This document shows positions 22,434 through 31,130 of a DNA stretch of 41,616 nt, piece by piece; within the stretch, counting starts at the first letter, position 1; every line of letters begins with the position of its first letter. The position numbers and the translations under genes are program-made. Under the pieces are notes generated by a model. It ran no database searches. It was not told the DNA's origin and saw nothing but the letters and a program-made list of their open reading frames with translations. The DNA is from an uncultured Bacteroidota bacterium (GTDB lineage Bacteria > Bacteroidota > Bacteroidia > UBA4408): contig CAIMGI010000054.1 in NCBI GenBank assembly GCA_903840505.1, positions 1-41,616 on the forward strand, given 5' to 3'.

Positions 22434-24584
22434 TTATCTCAATATGGTTACAAAGCCTGTTATCGTTTCTTTGTTTGGAATTTGTAGAATGTAATAATAT
22501 ACACCATCGGGCGCTTTTCCTCCATCCCAATCATTTTTATAATCGGCACTTTCAAATATCTTGTTTCCCCAACGATTATAAACACGCAAACTGCTATTTG
22601 GGAAATATTGCAAATTTTTAAATGCCATAAAATTATTGTCCTTATCGTTGTTGGGTGTAAATATATTTATGGGCAATATTATCTGCGGTAAAATTTCATA
22701 TTCCTTTGTGATTGTATCTAAACAGCCGTCTTGTGTTTCAACAATTAATTTCACGGTATACTTTCCGGGAGTGAGAAAAGTATAGCTTGGATTTTGTAAA
22801 ACTGACGTTCCAATAGCATCTCCAAAATCCCAGTTCCAACCAACAATAGTCGCGGGTGCTGCAACTGTTGATTGATCGATAAAAGAGGTAACGGTGTTGA
22901 TGAAATTTTGATCGGCAGGTGTAATTGAGAATGCCGCCAAAGGTTTTGGGCTTGGCGTTACGTTTATGGGTGCCGATGTGCCCTTACAGCCATTTGCATC
23001 TGTTACGGTAACAGTAAATGTGCCGGCACCTGCACGAATAGAAGGGTTTGTAATTCCTCCGGGGTTCCATAAATAGGAAACGTAAGTAGAGTCGACACTT
23101 AGTATTGCGCTATCGTTATCGCAAGTATGCAACAATCCAATAATTTCAGGGGAAGCGTTTGGATACTGAACAACAGTGTGTGTTGCCACTTTTGAACATC
23201 CATTGAAAGAAACAATTACGGTATAGGTTCCTGCAGGAACTTTAACCGAAGGTGTTGTTTGTCCACCCGGCAACCATTCATAAGTTGTATAATTGCTGTT
23301 TAAGTTTAATACGGTACTGTCTCCGGGACAAACACCGGCAGCGCCAATTATTGCAGGAAGTACAGTGGCAAATGTATCAATGTGAACTACCACATTAACC
23401 GTTGTTGTTTGCACAGGAATGCCATTGTCAGTTCCTGTGAAAGTAATTGTATTGTACCCAAAGTTACTTGCATCGGCAATAATTTGTGCAACAATAACGG
23501 CAGTATTACCAGGGGTATTACTTAAAATTGAGAAATTATTTACTCCAGGAGCTGTTGCGTTTGCTGTGGTAACTTGACCCAATTCGGGCGAAAGAAAAGT
23601 GACAGGAAGAACAAATGTATCGCCTTCACAAATTTTTATGGTATCGCACAAAGCCACACCACTCACAATGGGCGGAGTATTTCCATTTGCACAAGCATCA
23701 AAAATAAATTGTTTGTAATCCAACCAATCAACTCCATCCGGCAAGTTAAAAGGTCCATCAAACGCGGCTCCTGCTTGATCAAAAGTTCCAAATTGTATGG
23801 AGCTTACACCATCCCCTTTGTTGGCACCTACTGTGGCAGGAATGCCGCCAAAACCTTGTACTCCATTCGATGCGTCACCGGTAGTCCATTGCATATCCTT
23901 GTAGCAAAATGAAACATTTGTACCAAGAGGTAATATTGGATCAGCACCATTTGTTAAAATTAATTGAAATGTATTTCTTTTTTCCCCGTGAGCATTAAAA
24001 TAACCTACCGAATCCCAGTTCACAAAAATTGCTGTTGGTGTTACTTTGTACCAAACTTTTCCAAGCCAACCTCCCACTCCATCATCTGTCATTACATCTG
24101 CCCAAAAGGGTGCCACCATCACAAAACTTGGGTCGGGAAAGGAATTTGCAGAAAACGTTCCATAAGGTGACCCAAAGGAGACATTTCCATTATTGTTTAT
24201 ATAAAGCGAATTGTATTGTGTTCCATAAAGACAAAAATTGAACGGTATTGGAATAAGCGGTGAGGAGTCGTCATCATTAGGTTGCATTGCCAATGAATAG
24301 GTATTGTCGGGTGGAATATAACAATTACAACTTCCTGAAAGTGTTTGGGGTGGATGATTTGGTTTTTTTTGAACAATGCTGGTCGACTCTTTTTTCTTCT
24401 GCTGAACAAGGACATCTTTATTTAGAGCCCCGTTCACTATCAATGGAAGTTTTCCTTCCTTTTTTAGTTGCTTATATTCTTTGCTTTCCACAACAATATT
24501 TTTTTGAGCGAAAACAAAAATGCTGTTGCAAACAAAAAAGAAAATAAGCCAAAAAGACGCCTTAAACCTCATTGTATATTTCAT
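22434..24584 (-). CDS. Large secreted protein with nidogen-like and PKD domains and T9SS type B sorting domain
   Basis: The 716-residue protein has a signal peptide (to about 26; ATG 24572 is an alternative start). A NIDO-like beta domain lies at about 105-300, with YINNNGNVSFGSPYGTFSA and VMVAPFWADVMTDD. Ig-like and repeat segments cover about 300-575, with pairs of TYEWLPGG and SYLWNPGG. One PKD domain follows (about 575-645; WNWDFGDAIG, YTFLTPGKYTVKL). The last 70 residues are the gliding-motility-associated C-terminal (type B) domain: NIFTPNNDKDNNFMAFKNL, YNRWGNKIFES, APDGVYYYIL. Likely a surface adhesin. First gene of the operon with the two lipoproteins. Confidence 0.92.
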   Translation of the reverse strand: MKYTMRFKASFWLIFFFVCNSIFVFAQKNIVVESKEYKQLKKEGKLPLIVNGALNKDVLVQQKKKESTSIVQKKPNHPPQTLSGSCNCYIPPDNTYSLAMQPNDDDSSPLIPIPFNFCLYGTQYNSLYINNNGNVSFGSPYGTFSANSFPDPSFVMVAPFWADVMTDDGVGGWLGKVWYKVTPTAIFVNWDSVGYFNAHGEKRNTFQLILTNGADPILPLGTNVSFCYKDMQWTTGDASNGVQGFGGIPATVGANKGDGVSSIQFGTFDQAGAAFDGPFNLPDGVDWLDYKQFIFDACANGNTPPIVSGVALCDTIKICEGDTFVLPVTFLSPELGQVTTANATAPGVNNFSILSNTPGNTAVIVAQIIADASNFGYNTITFTGTDNGIPVQTTTVNVVVHIDTFATVLPAIIGAAGVCPGDSTVLNLNSNYTTYEWLPGGQTTPSVKVPAGTYTVIVSFNGCSKVATHTVVQYPNASPEIIGLLHTCDNDSAILSVDSTYVSYLWNPGGITNPSIRAGAGTFTVTVTDANGCKGTSAPINVTPSPKPLAAFSITPADQNFINTVTSFIDQSTVAAPATIVGWNWDFGDAIGTSVLQNPSYTFLTPGKYTVKLIVETQDGCLDTITKEYEILPQIILPINIFTPNNDKDNNFMAFKNLQYFPNSSLRVYNRWGNKIFESADYKNDWDGGKAPDGVYYYILQIPNKETITGFVTILR

Positions 24585-24595
24585 CGGTTAACAAA

Positions 24596-24627
24596 CAAAT
24601 ATAGTGTTTTTAACTGCAAAAATCAAA
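24596..24627 (-). promoter_or_regulatory. Bacteroidota-type promoter for the T9SS type B operon
   Basis: On the minus strand TTTG (24624-24627) and TATATTTG (24596-24603) are 20 nt apart, an ideal spacing, 11 bp before ATG 24584. Confidence 0.65.
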
Positions 24628-24680
24628 TTTTATGCTTGTCCTGTATTTCAAACTGCTTTAATTTATGCAATTTTGCAACT

Positions 24681-25667
24681 ATGTCATTGCCTGCCTTTTT
24701 TCAAGATGTTTTTTCCTTACAATCAAAAAAAGACTTTGAGGAAAAGGCTTTGAAAGCATTTGCTTACCAAAGTGAAAAGTGTAATATATATAAAAAATAC
24801 CTAGAACTGCTCGGCATAACTGCAAAAAGTATAACAAAAACAGAGCATATACCCTTTCTTCCTATTGAGTTTTTTAAGTCTTCTATGGTGCTTTGTGAAG
24901 AAAAAACTGACATTGTATTTACCAGCAGCGGAACAACAGGAAGTGTTGAAAGCAAACATTTTGTTGCAGATGTAAGTGTCTATGAAAAAAGTTTCAGAAC
25001 CTGCTTTGAACTTTTTTATGGGCCCGTTTCTGATTATTGTATTGTGGCCTTATTGCCTTCTTATTTGCAAAAAGGTGGCTCCTCTTTGGTATATATGGCA
25101 GATAAGCTTATTAAAGAAAGTAACCATCGAAACAGCGGTTTTTACAAGGAAAATTTTGCGGAATTAAAAAGCGTTCTTCATGAATTGCAAAACACAAATC
25201 AGAAAACACTTTTATTGGGCGTAACTTATGCATTGCTTGATTTTGCAGAAGAATACTCAATGCCTCTTAAAAACACCATTGTTATGGAAACAGGTGGAAT
25301 GAAAGGTAAACGAAAAGAGCTTACCCGCGAAGAATTGCATACACAATTAAAGAAAGCCTTTGCTGTTGAAAACATCCATTCTGAATACGGAATGACAGAG
25401 TTGTTGTCGCAAGCATATTCAAAAGGAGACGGGGTGTTTTCAACGCCTCCTTGGATGAATGTGGTGATACGTGATGTAAACGACCCACTAAGTATTTTAG
25501 AAAACAATTACAGTGGCGGATTAAACATTATCGATTTAGCAAACATACACTCCTGCTCTTTTATTGCTACGCAAGACCTCGGAAAAAAACTGGACGACAA
25601 TACTTTTGAAGTACTCGGGCGATTTGACAACAGCGATATTCGCGGCTGTAATTTATTGGTTGAGTAA
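24681..25667 (+). CDS. LuxE-like acyl-protein synthetase
   Basis: Start at ATG 24681 (MSLPAFFQDVFSLQ); an upstream in-frame extension lies across the divergent gene and is not conserved-looking. The 328-residue protein has the adenylate-forming-like motif FTSSGTTGSVESKHF at about 75-90, HSEYGMTELLSQAYS at about 232-246 and LGRFDNSDIRGCN at the end. This is the LuxE / long-chain-fatty-acid protein ligase family, which activates acyl groups or transfers them to a Cys. In Bacteroidota it is often unconnected to luminescence; no lux genes occur here. Ends 1 bp before the convergent pdxA stop. Confidence 0.88.
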   Translation: MSLPAFFQDVFSLQSKKDFEEKALKAFAYQSEKCNIYKKYLELLGITAKSITKTEHIPFLPIEFFKSSMVLCEEKTDIVFTSSGTTGSVESKHFVADVSVYEKSFRTCFELFYGPVSDYCIVALLPSYLQKGGSSLVYMADKLIKESNHRNSGFYKENFAELKSVLHELQNTNQKTLLLGVTYALLDFAEEYSMPLKNTIVMETGGMKGKRKELTREELHTQLKKAFAVENIHSEYGMTELLSQAYSKGDGVFSTPPWMNVVIRDVNDPLSILENNYSGGLNIIDLANIHSCSFIATQDLGKKLDDNTFEVLGRFDNSDIRGCNLLVE

Positions 25668-25668
25668 T

Positions 25669-26730
25669 TTACCGCTCTCGTCTTTGGTTAGAAATTTTCA
25701 AGGGGTTTGATGTTAATGACTCTAATTGTTTCCGCTGTTTTACAATATCAACAGCAAGATAAATTGCTTGTCTAATGGACGATTCTGAAGCTTGGTTTTT
25801 TCCGGCAATATCATATCCGGTGCCGTGATCGGGTGAAGTACGAACAACTGGCAAACCTGCTGTAAAATTAACCCCTTCGCCAAAAGACAATGTTTTAAAT
25901 GGGATTAAGCCTTGGTCGTGATACATAGCAAGTGTTGCATCAAAATTTTTGTATGTGCCCGAACCAAAATAACCATCAGCAGCATAGGGCCCCATTACAA
26001 ATACTCCTCGCTCCTTTAGTTGATTAACTGCAGGAATAATTATTTTTTGTTCTTCATCGCCCAACAAGCCATTATCGCCCGCGTGTGGATTAATCCCCAA
26101 CACTGCTATTTTGGGTTTACGTATTCCAAAGTCTTTTATTAAAGACCGGTTTAATACTTGCGCCTTAGACACAATTTCATCAATGGTAATTGCTCCCGAA
26201 GCCTTTCCTAATGGAAGGTGTCCGGTAACAGTTCCTATCTTTAAATTTTCACTTACCATTAACATCAAATAATTACTTACAGCAAATCGCTCCGCAAAAA
26301 ACTCAGTATGGCCGGCAAATTTAAAATCTGTCGATTGTATGTTTTGTTTATTGATTGGTGCAGTAACAATGGCGTCTATTTTACCCAATTTTAAATCGTT
26401 GCTTGCGGCATCTAACGCTTTGAATGCCATTTGTCCAGCAAGAGCTGTAGATGTCCCTATTTCAACCTTAACCTCTTCTTCCCAACAATTAATAATATTG
26501 ATGTTTTTAGCATTCGCCTGGTCGGCATATTTGATTGTAGAGAGATTAAAATCAGTTATCCCCAGCTCCTTTTTATGATGAGAAAAAACTTTTGAAGATC
26601 CATAAATAATAGGCGTACAAACTTTCAGCATCAAAGGGTCCATAAATGCTTTCATTATCACTTCTGTACCAATGCCATTAAAATCGCCTTGTGTAATGCC
26701 TACCATTATTGGTCGTTCCTGTTCGCTCAT
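25669..26730 (-). CDS. pdxA: 4-hydroxythreonine-4-phosphate dehydrogenase PdxA
   Basis: The 353-residue protein opens MVGITQGDFNGIGTEVIMKA. It carries the metal-binding His residues in FAGHTEFFAERF and AMYHDQGLIPFK, and the motif SPDHGTGYDIAGK. PdxA oxidises 4-phosphohydroxy-L-threonine with NAD in the DXP-independent step order of pyridoxal-phosphate synthesis and acts with PdxJ. Length fits the family. It lies 4 bp after the upstream gene in a minus operon with a hypothetical exported protein and an aminopeptidase. Confidence 0.96.
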   Translation of the reverse strand: MSEQERPIMVGITQGDFNGIGTEVIMKAFMDPLMLKVCTPIIYGSSKVFSHHKKELGITDFNLSTIKYADQANAKNINIINCWEEEVKVEIGTSTALAGQMAFKALDAASNDLKLGKIDAIVTAPINKQNIQSTDFKFAGHTEFFAERFAVSNYLMLMVSENLKIGTVTGHLPLGKASGAITIDEIVSKAQVLNRSLIKDFGIRKPKIAVLGINPHAGDNGLLGDEEQKIIIPAVNQLKERGVFVMGPYAADGYFGSGTYKNFDATLAMYHDQGLIPFKTLSFGEGVNFTAGLPVVRTSPDHGTGYDIAGKNQASESSIRQAIYLAVDIVKQRKQLESLTSNPLKISNQRRER

Positions 26731-26734
26731 AATT

Positions 26735-27877
26735 TTATTTTTCTATAATGCCTATTACTCCTAATACCGAAGGGTTATCTACACTTTTCCACTTTCTGTA
26801 ATCCTTGTTCCAAACAATAATTCCTTGTGCGTATTTTTCGTTTTTAAATACTATTTCAAAAGGTACAACAATAATATTGTTGGCTGTTTTTGTTCGATTG
26901 TAATCACAGTAGTAATTACCAATTTCTTGTCCTTGATACTTGATACTTCTTCCTAATGTTCTGTACTCGTTGAGGCTTATAGTAAAGCCGTTTCCGATGT
27001 TTTCGTTTTCCTGCCAAGTCATTTTCTTTTCTTTCAAACTTATAACATATTTTGCTGTTGGTGTACTTGCAAATACCAATTCGTTCGCAGCATTTTTATA
27101 TATCAAAGGATTAACAGCAGAATCAAGCGGCAAATCTATTTTTGCAGAAGCAATTTTTTCTTTCCCTTTCTTCACATTTACCTTGTAAAGGGTAACTATA
27201 TTTTCCCCATTTTCATTTGAATAATTAGGATAAATAAAATTGTCATTGTCTAGCCAATAAGTGGGTATCTTAAGCTTATCTTTTTTAACAAAACCGGCAT
27301 TGTCTATCAGCAGTTTTTTTTCTGCACCTATGGGGTAATAGTATATTTTAAAAGGGGGTGAGGAATAGTCTACTTCTATGTCTTGACCTAAAAGCGGTTT
27401 ATAAGAAAGGTTTTCTATTTTTTGGTAAGTATTGGTTAACGTATTATAAAAGGAGTAATATTTCCCTTTAAAAATATCGTTAGTATAAAAAACAATGCTG
27501 TCGTTTGCGCACTTTACAAGTTGTGCTTTTTCTTCCATTACCACCTTGCCTGTTTGAATATCGACAATGGGTCCATTTCCTGCAACAACATAACGGTTTT
27601 TATACAGCGTGTTTGTTGCCAAATCAAAGCGGACGTAATCTTCCTTGCTCCCTCTTTTTTTGGTTGATACACTAATTAATTTTTCCTTTCTAACCATTTC
27701 GCCTTTTTCAAAATCGTATCGCACCACAGCTTGGTTGAGATTGATATTGCTATTTTCCTCATACTCGGCAACCAACACAGAAAATTTTCCTTCATTGGTT
27801 TGCGCAGTAAGTGTCTGAGAAAATAAAAACAACAATCCCATTAGTTGCTTAAAAGAAACTGCTGTTATTTTTCTCAT
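26735..27877 (-). CDS. Exported propeller-like protein of unknown function
   Basis: The 380-residue protein has a signal peptide ending TLTAQ (about 25). The rest is dense short beta-strands with repeated tyrosine/lysine blocks, such as YYSFYNTLTNTYQKIENL and KIYYYPIGAEKKLLID, suggesting a beta-propeller-like body. No catalytic motif is visible. It is 9 bp downstream of the aminopeptidase and 4 bp upstream of pdxA, so it sits in their operon without an obvious metabolic link. Confidence 0.84.
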   Translation of the reverse strand: MRKITAVSFKQLMGLLFLFSQTLTAQTNEGKFSVLVAEYEENSNINLNQAVVRYDFEKGEMVRKEKLISVSTKKRGSKEDYVRFDLATNTLYKNRYVVAGNGPIVDIQTGKVVMEEKAQLVKCANDSIVFYTNDIFKGKYYSFYNTLTNTYQKIENLSYKPLLGQDIEVDYSSPPFKIYYYPIGAEKKLLIDNAGFVKKDKLKIPTYWLDNDNFIYPNYSNENGENIVTLYKVNVKKGKEKIASAKIDLPLDSAVNPLIYKNAANELVFASTPTAKYVISLKEKKMTWQENENIGNGFTISLNEYRTLGRSIKYQGQEIGNYYCDYNRTKTANNIIVVPFEIVFKNEKYAQGIIVWNKDYRKWKSVDNPSVLGVIGIIEK

Positions 27878-27886
27878 TGTGTATCT

Positions 27887-29326
27887 TTAATTAGAAATTT
27901 TTTTGAAAAAATCGAACAACAAACGTACACCGTAACCTGTTCCCCCTTTTCCTCTGTAACTATCTTTTGCGCCAAGAAAAGCAGGTCCTGCAATGTCAAA
28001 ATGCATCCAAGGATAATCAACAAAATGTTGTAAAAACTTTCCAGCAGTAATCGCCCCGGCATAGGCTCCTCCAATATTTTTTATTTCTGCAATATCCGAC
28101 TTTATCAATTCACCATATTCGTCCCAAAAAGGCATTTCGGCTAAACGTTCATATACATTGTTGCCGCTTTCCTTTAATTTGTTTTTTATTTTCTCGTCTG
28201 CAGTTCCCATTGCAACGATGCCATAAGGCCCTACGGCAGCAACGGCAGCTCCAGTAAGCGTTGCCAAATCAATCACCAATTCGGGCTTATATTTTTGTGC
28301 ATATACAAGCGCGTCTGCTAATATCAATCGTCCCTCTGCATCCGTATTTAACACCTCCACCGTTTTACCGTTTGAAATGGTTATAATATCCCCCGCAACA
28401 TATGCCTTTCCGTCAATGCGGTTATCTGTTGCCGGAATTAATCCTATTACGTGAACATTTAATTTTGCCTTTGCAATCGCATACAATGCCCCTGTTACTG
28501 CTGCGCCCCCTCCCATATCGCACTTCATTGTTTCCATTCCCACGCCTACTTTAATATTATAACCACCCGTATCGTAAACAACACCTTTTCCTACCAATAT
28601 ATAAGGCTTTTTGTTTTTTGCATTTTTGGGTTTCCACTCTAATACGTTAAATGTAGGTGGCTCGTCACTTCCTTTATTAACAGCCAAAAGACCGCCCATT
28701 TTCAATGATTCTATTTTTGATTTAGTAAATACATCTACAGTAAAACCCGCTTCTTTTCCCAACCTTATCATCTCTTTAGAGAATTTTGTAGCCGTTAACA
28801 CCGCGGGAGTTTCATTCACTAAATCGCGTGCAGCAATTGTACCGGCAATCATAATTTGCAATTCGTTTATTGCGCCATTATTTACCTTGTTGCTGTGTAT
28901 ATTTATTTTATTTAATGAATTTGGTTTGCGTGTTTTTTGCATTTTGTAATGCAAAAATTGGTAATTGGCTAAGGCTATTCCTTCAGCCAATGCCAGTGTT
29001 TCTTCTCCATTATTATTGGTGTCAACAATGGTAACACTTGTTTCTTTTAGTTCATTCAGCATAGCACACAAAACCGCACCCGATTTTCTGCAAGACTCTA
29101 ACAATAAGTGCGTTTCTTTTTTCTCTTCTACCAGCTGTAAAAACACTCTATGGGTGTAACGGTTTATGCCAATGAGTTTTTTTTCTTTTTTCTCAATCTC
29201 TTGCTTTATATATGTTTTTTCGGCAGCAGAAAAAGGCAAAACCGAAGTTGCGTTTTTTTTGTTACACAGGTAAATAGCATTTTCCTTATTGGAAATCGCA
29301 GCGACTTTGTGAATAGATATGTTCAT
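27887..29326 (-). CDS. Leucyl aminopeptidase family protein (M17)
   Basis: Start at ATG 29326 (MNISIHKVAAISNKENAIYL); the longer frame to 29407 crosses the divergent mqnC start and is unlikely. The 479-residue protein shows the M17 metal and active-site motifs: VGKGVVYDTGGYNIK (catalytic Lys and metal Asp), MKCDMGGGAAV, and NTDAEGRLILADAL (metal Asp/Glu and catalytic Arg). M17 enzymes are hexameric cytosolic two-metal peptidases that remove N-terminal residues. First gene of the operon with 26735-27877 and pdxA; divergent from mqnC. Confidence 0.95.
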   Translation of the reverse strand: MNISIHKVAAISNKENAIYLCNKKNATSVLPFSAAEKTYIKQEIEKKEKKLIGINRYTHRVFLQLVEEKKETHLLLESCRKSGAVLCAMLNELKETSVTIVDTNNNGEETLALAEGIALANYQFLHYKMQKTRKPNSLNKINIHSNKVNNGAINELQIMIAGTIAARDLVNETPAVLTATKFSKEMIRLGKEAGFTVDVFTKSKIESLKMGGLLAVNKGSDEPPTFNVLEWKPKNAKNKKPYILVGKGVVYDTGGYNIKVGVGMETMKCDMGGGAAVTGALYAIAKAKLNVHVIGLIPATDNRIDGKAYVAGDIITISNGKTVEVLNTDAEGRLILADALVYAQKYKPELVIDLATLTGAAVAAVGPYGIVAMGTADEKIKNKLKESGNNVYERLAEMPFWDEYGELIKSDIAEIKNIGGAYAGAITAGKFLQHFVDYPWMHFDIAGPAFLGAKDSYRGKGGTGYGVRLLFDFFKKISN

Positions 29327-29334
29327 TTTATTTG

Positions 29335-29342
29335 TACTTTTG
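29335..29342 (+). promoter_or_regulatory. Candidate -7 element for mqnC
   Basis: TACTTTTG matches TAnnTTTG, 34 bp before ATG 29377. A TTTG at 29306-29309 is 25 nt upstream, somewhat beyond the usual spacing and inside the divergent aminopeptidase gene. Confidence 0.35.
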
Positions 29343-29376
29343 AGAACGGTAAATGTAGAAAAAGATTTCAAGATTA

Positions 29377-30501
29377 ATGACGGTAAGCAAACTTTTAGAA
29401 AGGGCATTGGCTTTTGAGTTTCTTCTTGCAGAAGAAGGCTTGTTTTTATTTAAAAATGCCGACACGAGCGAATTGATGTGGGTAGCAAACGAATTGCGCA
29501 AAAAACAAAAGCCCGATGGTAAAGTAACTTGGCAGATAGATAGAAATGTAAATACAACCAATGTGTGTATTGCCAACTGTAAGTTTTGTAATTTTTATCG
29601 CATACCCGGACACAAGGACGCTTACATCACAGACATAGAAACGTATAAAAGAAAAATTGAAGAAACGCTTCGTTTTGGTGGCGACCAATTACTATTACAA
29701 GGAGGGCACCACCCCGAATTAGGATTGAAATTTTACGTTGAAACTTTTAAACAACTAAAAAGCCTTTATCCTCAAATAAAGTTACATTCACTAGGTCCGC
29801 CTGAAATTGCCCACATAACCAAATTAGAAAAATCCACGCATACCGAAGTGTTAAAAGCACTAAAAGGTGCGGGCTTGGATTCATTGCCTGGAGCAGGAGC
29901 AGAAATTTTAAACGACCGTGTTCGCAGATTAATTTCAAAAGGTAAATGTGGCGGGAAGGAGTGGTTGGATGTAATGCGTGCTGCCCATCAATTGAACATT
30001 ACCACTTCTGCAACAATAATGTTTGGACACATAGAAACATTGGAAGAACGATTCGAACACTTGGTTTGGTTGCGCGAAGTGCAAAGTGAAAAGCCTGCCG
30101 ATGCGAAGGGCTTTTTGGCATTTATTCCTTGGCCGTTTCAAGACGATGGTACTTTGTTAAAGCGACACAAAGGAATTAGTAATACTGTTAGTGGCGAAGA
30201 ATACATTCGTATGATAGCCATTAGTCGCATTATGTTACCCAACATCATTAACATTCAAGCAAGTTGGCTTACTGTAGGAAAACAAGTTGCACAGGCTTGT
30301 TTACACGGTGGCGCAAACGACTTTGGTAGCATTATGATAGAGGAAAATGTTGTTTCTGCTGCAGGTGCTCCACACCGCTTTACTTCTAAAACCATACAAG
30401 AGGCAATACGCGAAGCAGGATTTGAGCCACAATTGCGCGGACAACAATATAATTATCGTGAAATTCCTGTTGATATGGAAGAGCAAATTATTGACTATTG
30501 A
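29377..30501 (+). CDS. mqnC: Cyclic dehypoxanthinyl futalosine synthase MqnC
   Basis: The 374-residue radical-SAM protein has the cluster motif CIANCKFCNF (Cys spaced 3 and 2) at about 61-70, then FGGDQLLLQGGHHPELGL, LDSLPGAGAEIL and FIPWPFQDDGT. These match MqnC, which converts dehypoxanthine futalosine to its cyclic form using SAM in the futalosine route to menaquinone. The prenyltransferase at 33441-34304 is of the type used later in that route, supporting the assignment. Other mqn genes are outside the window. Confidence 0.95.
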   Translation: MTVSKLLERALAFEFLLAEEGLFLFKNADTSELMWVANELRKKQKPDGKVTWQIDRNVNTTNVCIANCKFCNFYRIPGHKDAYITDIETYKRKIEETLRFGGDQLLLQGGHHPELGLKFYVETFKQLKSLYPQIKLHSLGPPEIAHITKLEKSTHTEVLKALKGAGLDSLPGAGAEILNDRVRRLISKGKCGGKEWLDVMRAAHQLNITTSATIMFGHIETLEERFEHLVWLREVQSEKPADAKGFLAFIPWPFQDDGTLLKRHKGISNTVSGEEYIRMIAISRIMLPNIINIQASWLTVGKQVAQACLHGGANDFGSIMIEENVVSAAGAPHRFTSKTIQEAIREAGFEPQLRGQQYNYREIPVDMEEQIIDY

Positions 30502-30597
30502 TTCGTGAACCTTGTTCACAATAAAAAACAGTATAAATAATAAATCTTGATTTTTCTTTCGTATTTTTATGTCATCTCATCTTTAATGAAACACATT

Positions 30598-31122
30598 ATG
30601 AAACTTAAAACCTCACTCCCATTCTTCTTAGCACTTTGTTTATTAAGCACCGCTGTAATCGCTCAAAAACCAGTAGCAAAGCCAGCTCAAAAAAAAACTG
30701 CTGCGAAACCAAAGGCTGCTGCTGCTAATAATGGTCTTGTTGTTAGTTTGGCAGAACTTTATTTTGGAAAGGGAGAAAACGAATATGCAGGGAACGTAAA
30801 AGTATTAAGAGGTGCGATGAAAACTGGTGATAAATTCGAAATCATTACAAAAGACGATAAAAGGGTAAACTGCACCGTTAAAACAATTCAGTTGCAATCC
30901 AATCGTTTAAGAATTGAGAAGGCAGGAAAAGATGCGGAACTATTGCTTATTTTCTCCGTTGATAAAACGGATGCGGAATGCGATTTTGGGGTAATGTGTG
31001 CCCTAAACACAGTTAAAGATTATGCCGAATTTGAACAAATAAAAAAGGACTATAACCCTTCGCCTAATTCGGGAAAAAAGGGAGTTGATAACTCTCAATT
31101 ATTTTCATTGGACAAAGAATAA
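30598..31122 (+). CDS. Small exported protein with EF-Tu domain II-like barrel (tentative)
   Basis: Start at ATG 30598 (MKLKTSLPFFLALCLL), a signal peptide ending VIAQ; ATG 30586 is an alternative. A Lys/Ala/Pro-rich linker (residues 22-42) is followed by a compact beta domain (about 45-130). Its pattern GNVKVLRGAMKTGDKFEI, CTVKTIQLQ, AGKDAELLLIF resembles domain II of translation GTPases such as EF-Tu. No GTPase domain is present, so any role would be structural or binding. The resemblance is by eye only. Single gene between mqnC and a convergent T9SS gene. Confidence 0.8.
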   Translation: MKLKTSLPFFLALCLLSTAVIAQKPVAKPAQKKTAAKPKAAAANNGLVVSLAELYFGKGENEYAGNVKVLRGAMKTGDKFEIITKDDKRVNCTVKTIQLQSNRLRIEKAGKDAELLLIFSVDKTDAECDFGVMCALNTVKDYAEFEQIKKDYNPSPNSGKKGVDNSQLFSLDKE

Positions 31123-31130
31123 ATCGCTTT

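Noticed and set aside
24681-25667. Bioluminescence gene luxE
   Set aside because: No luxA, luxB, luxC or luxD is present; only the LuxE-like acyl-protein synthetase family can be claimed.
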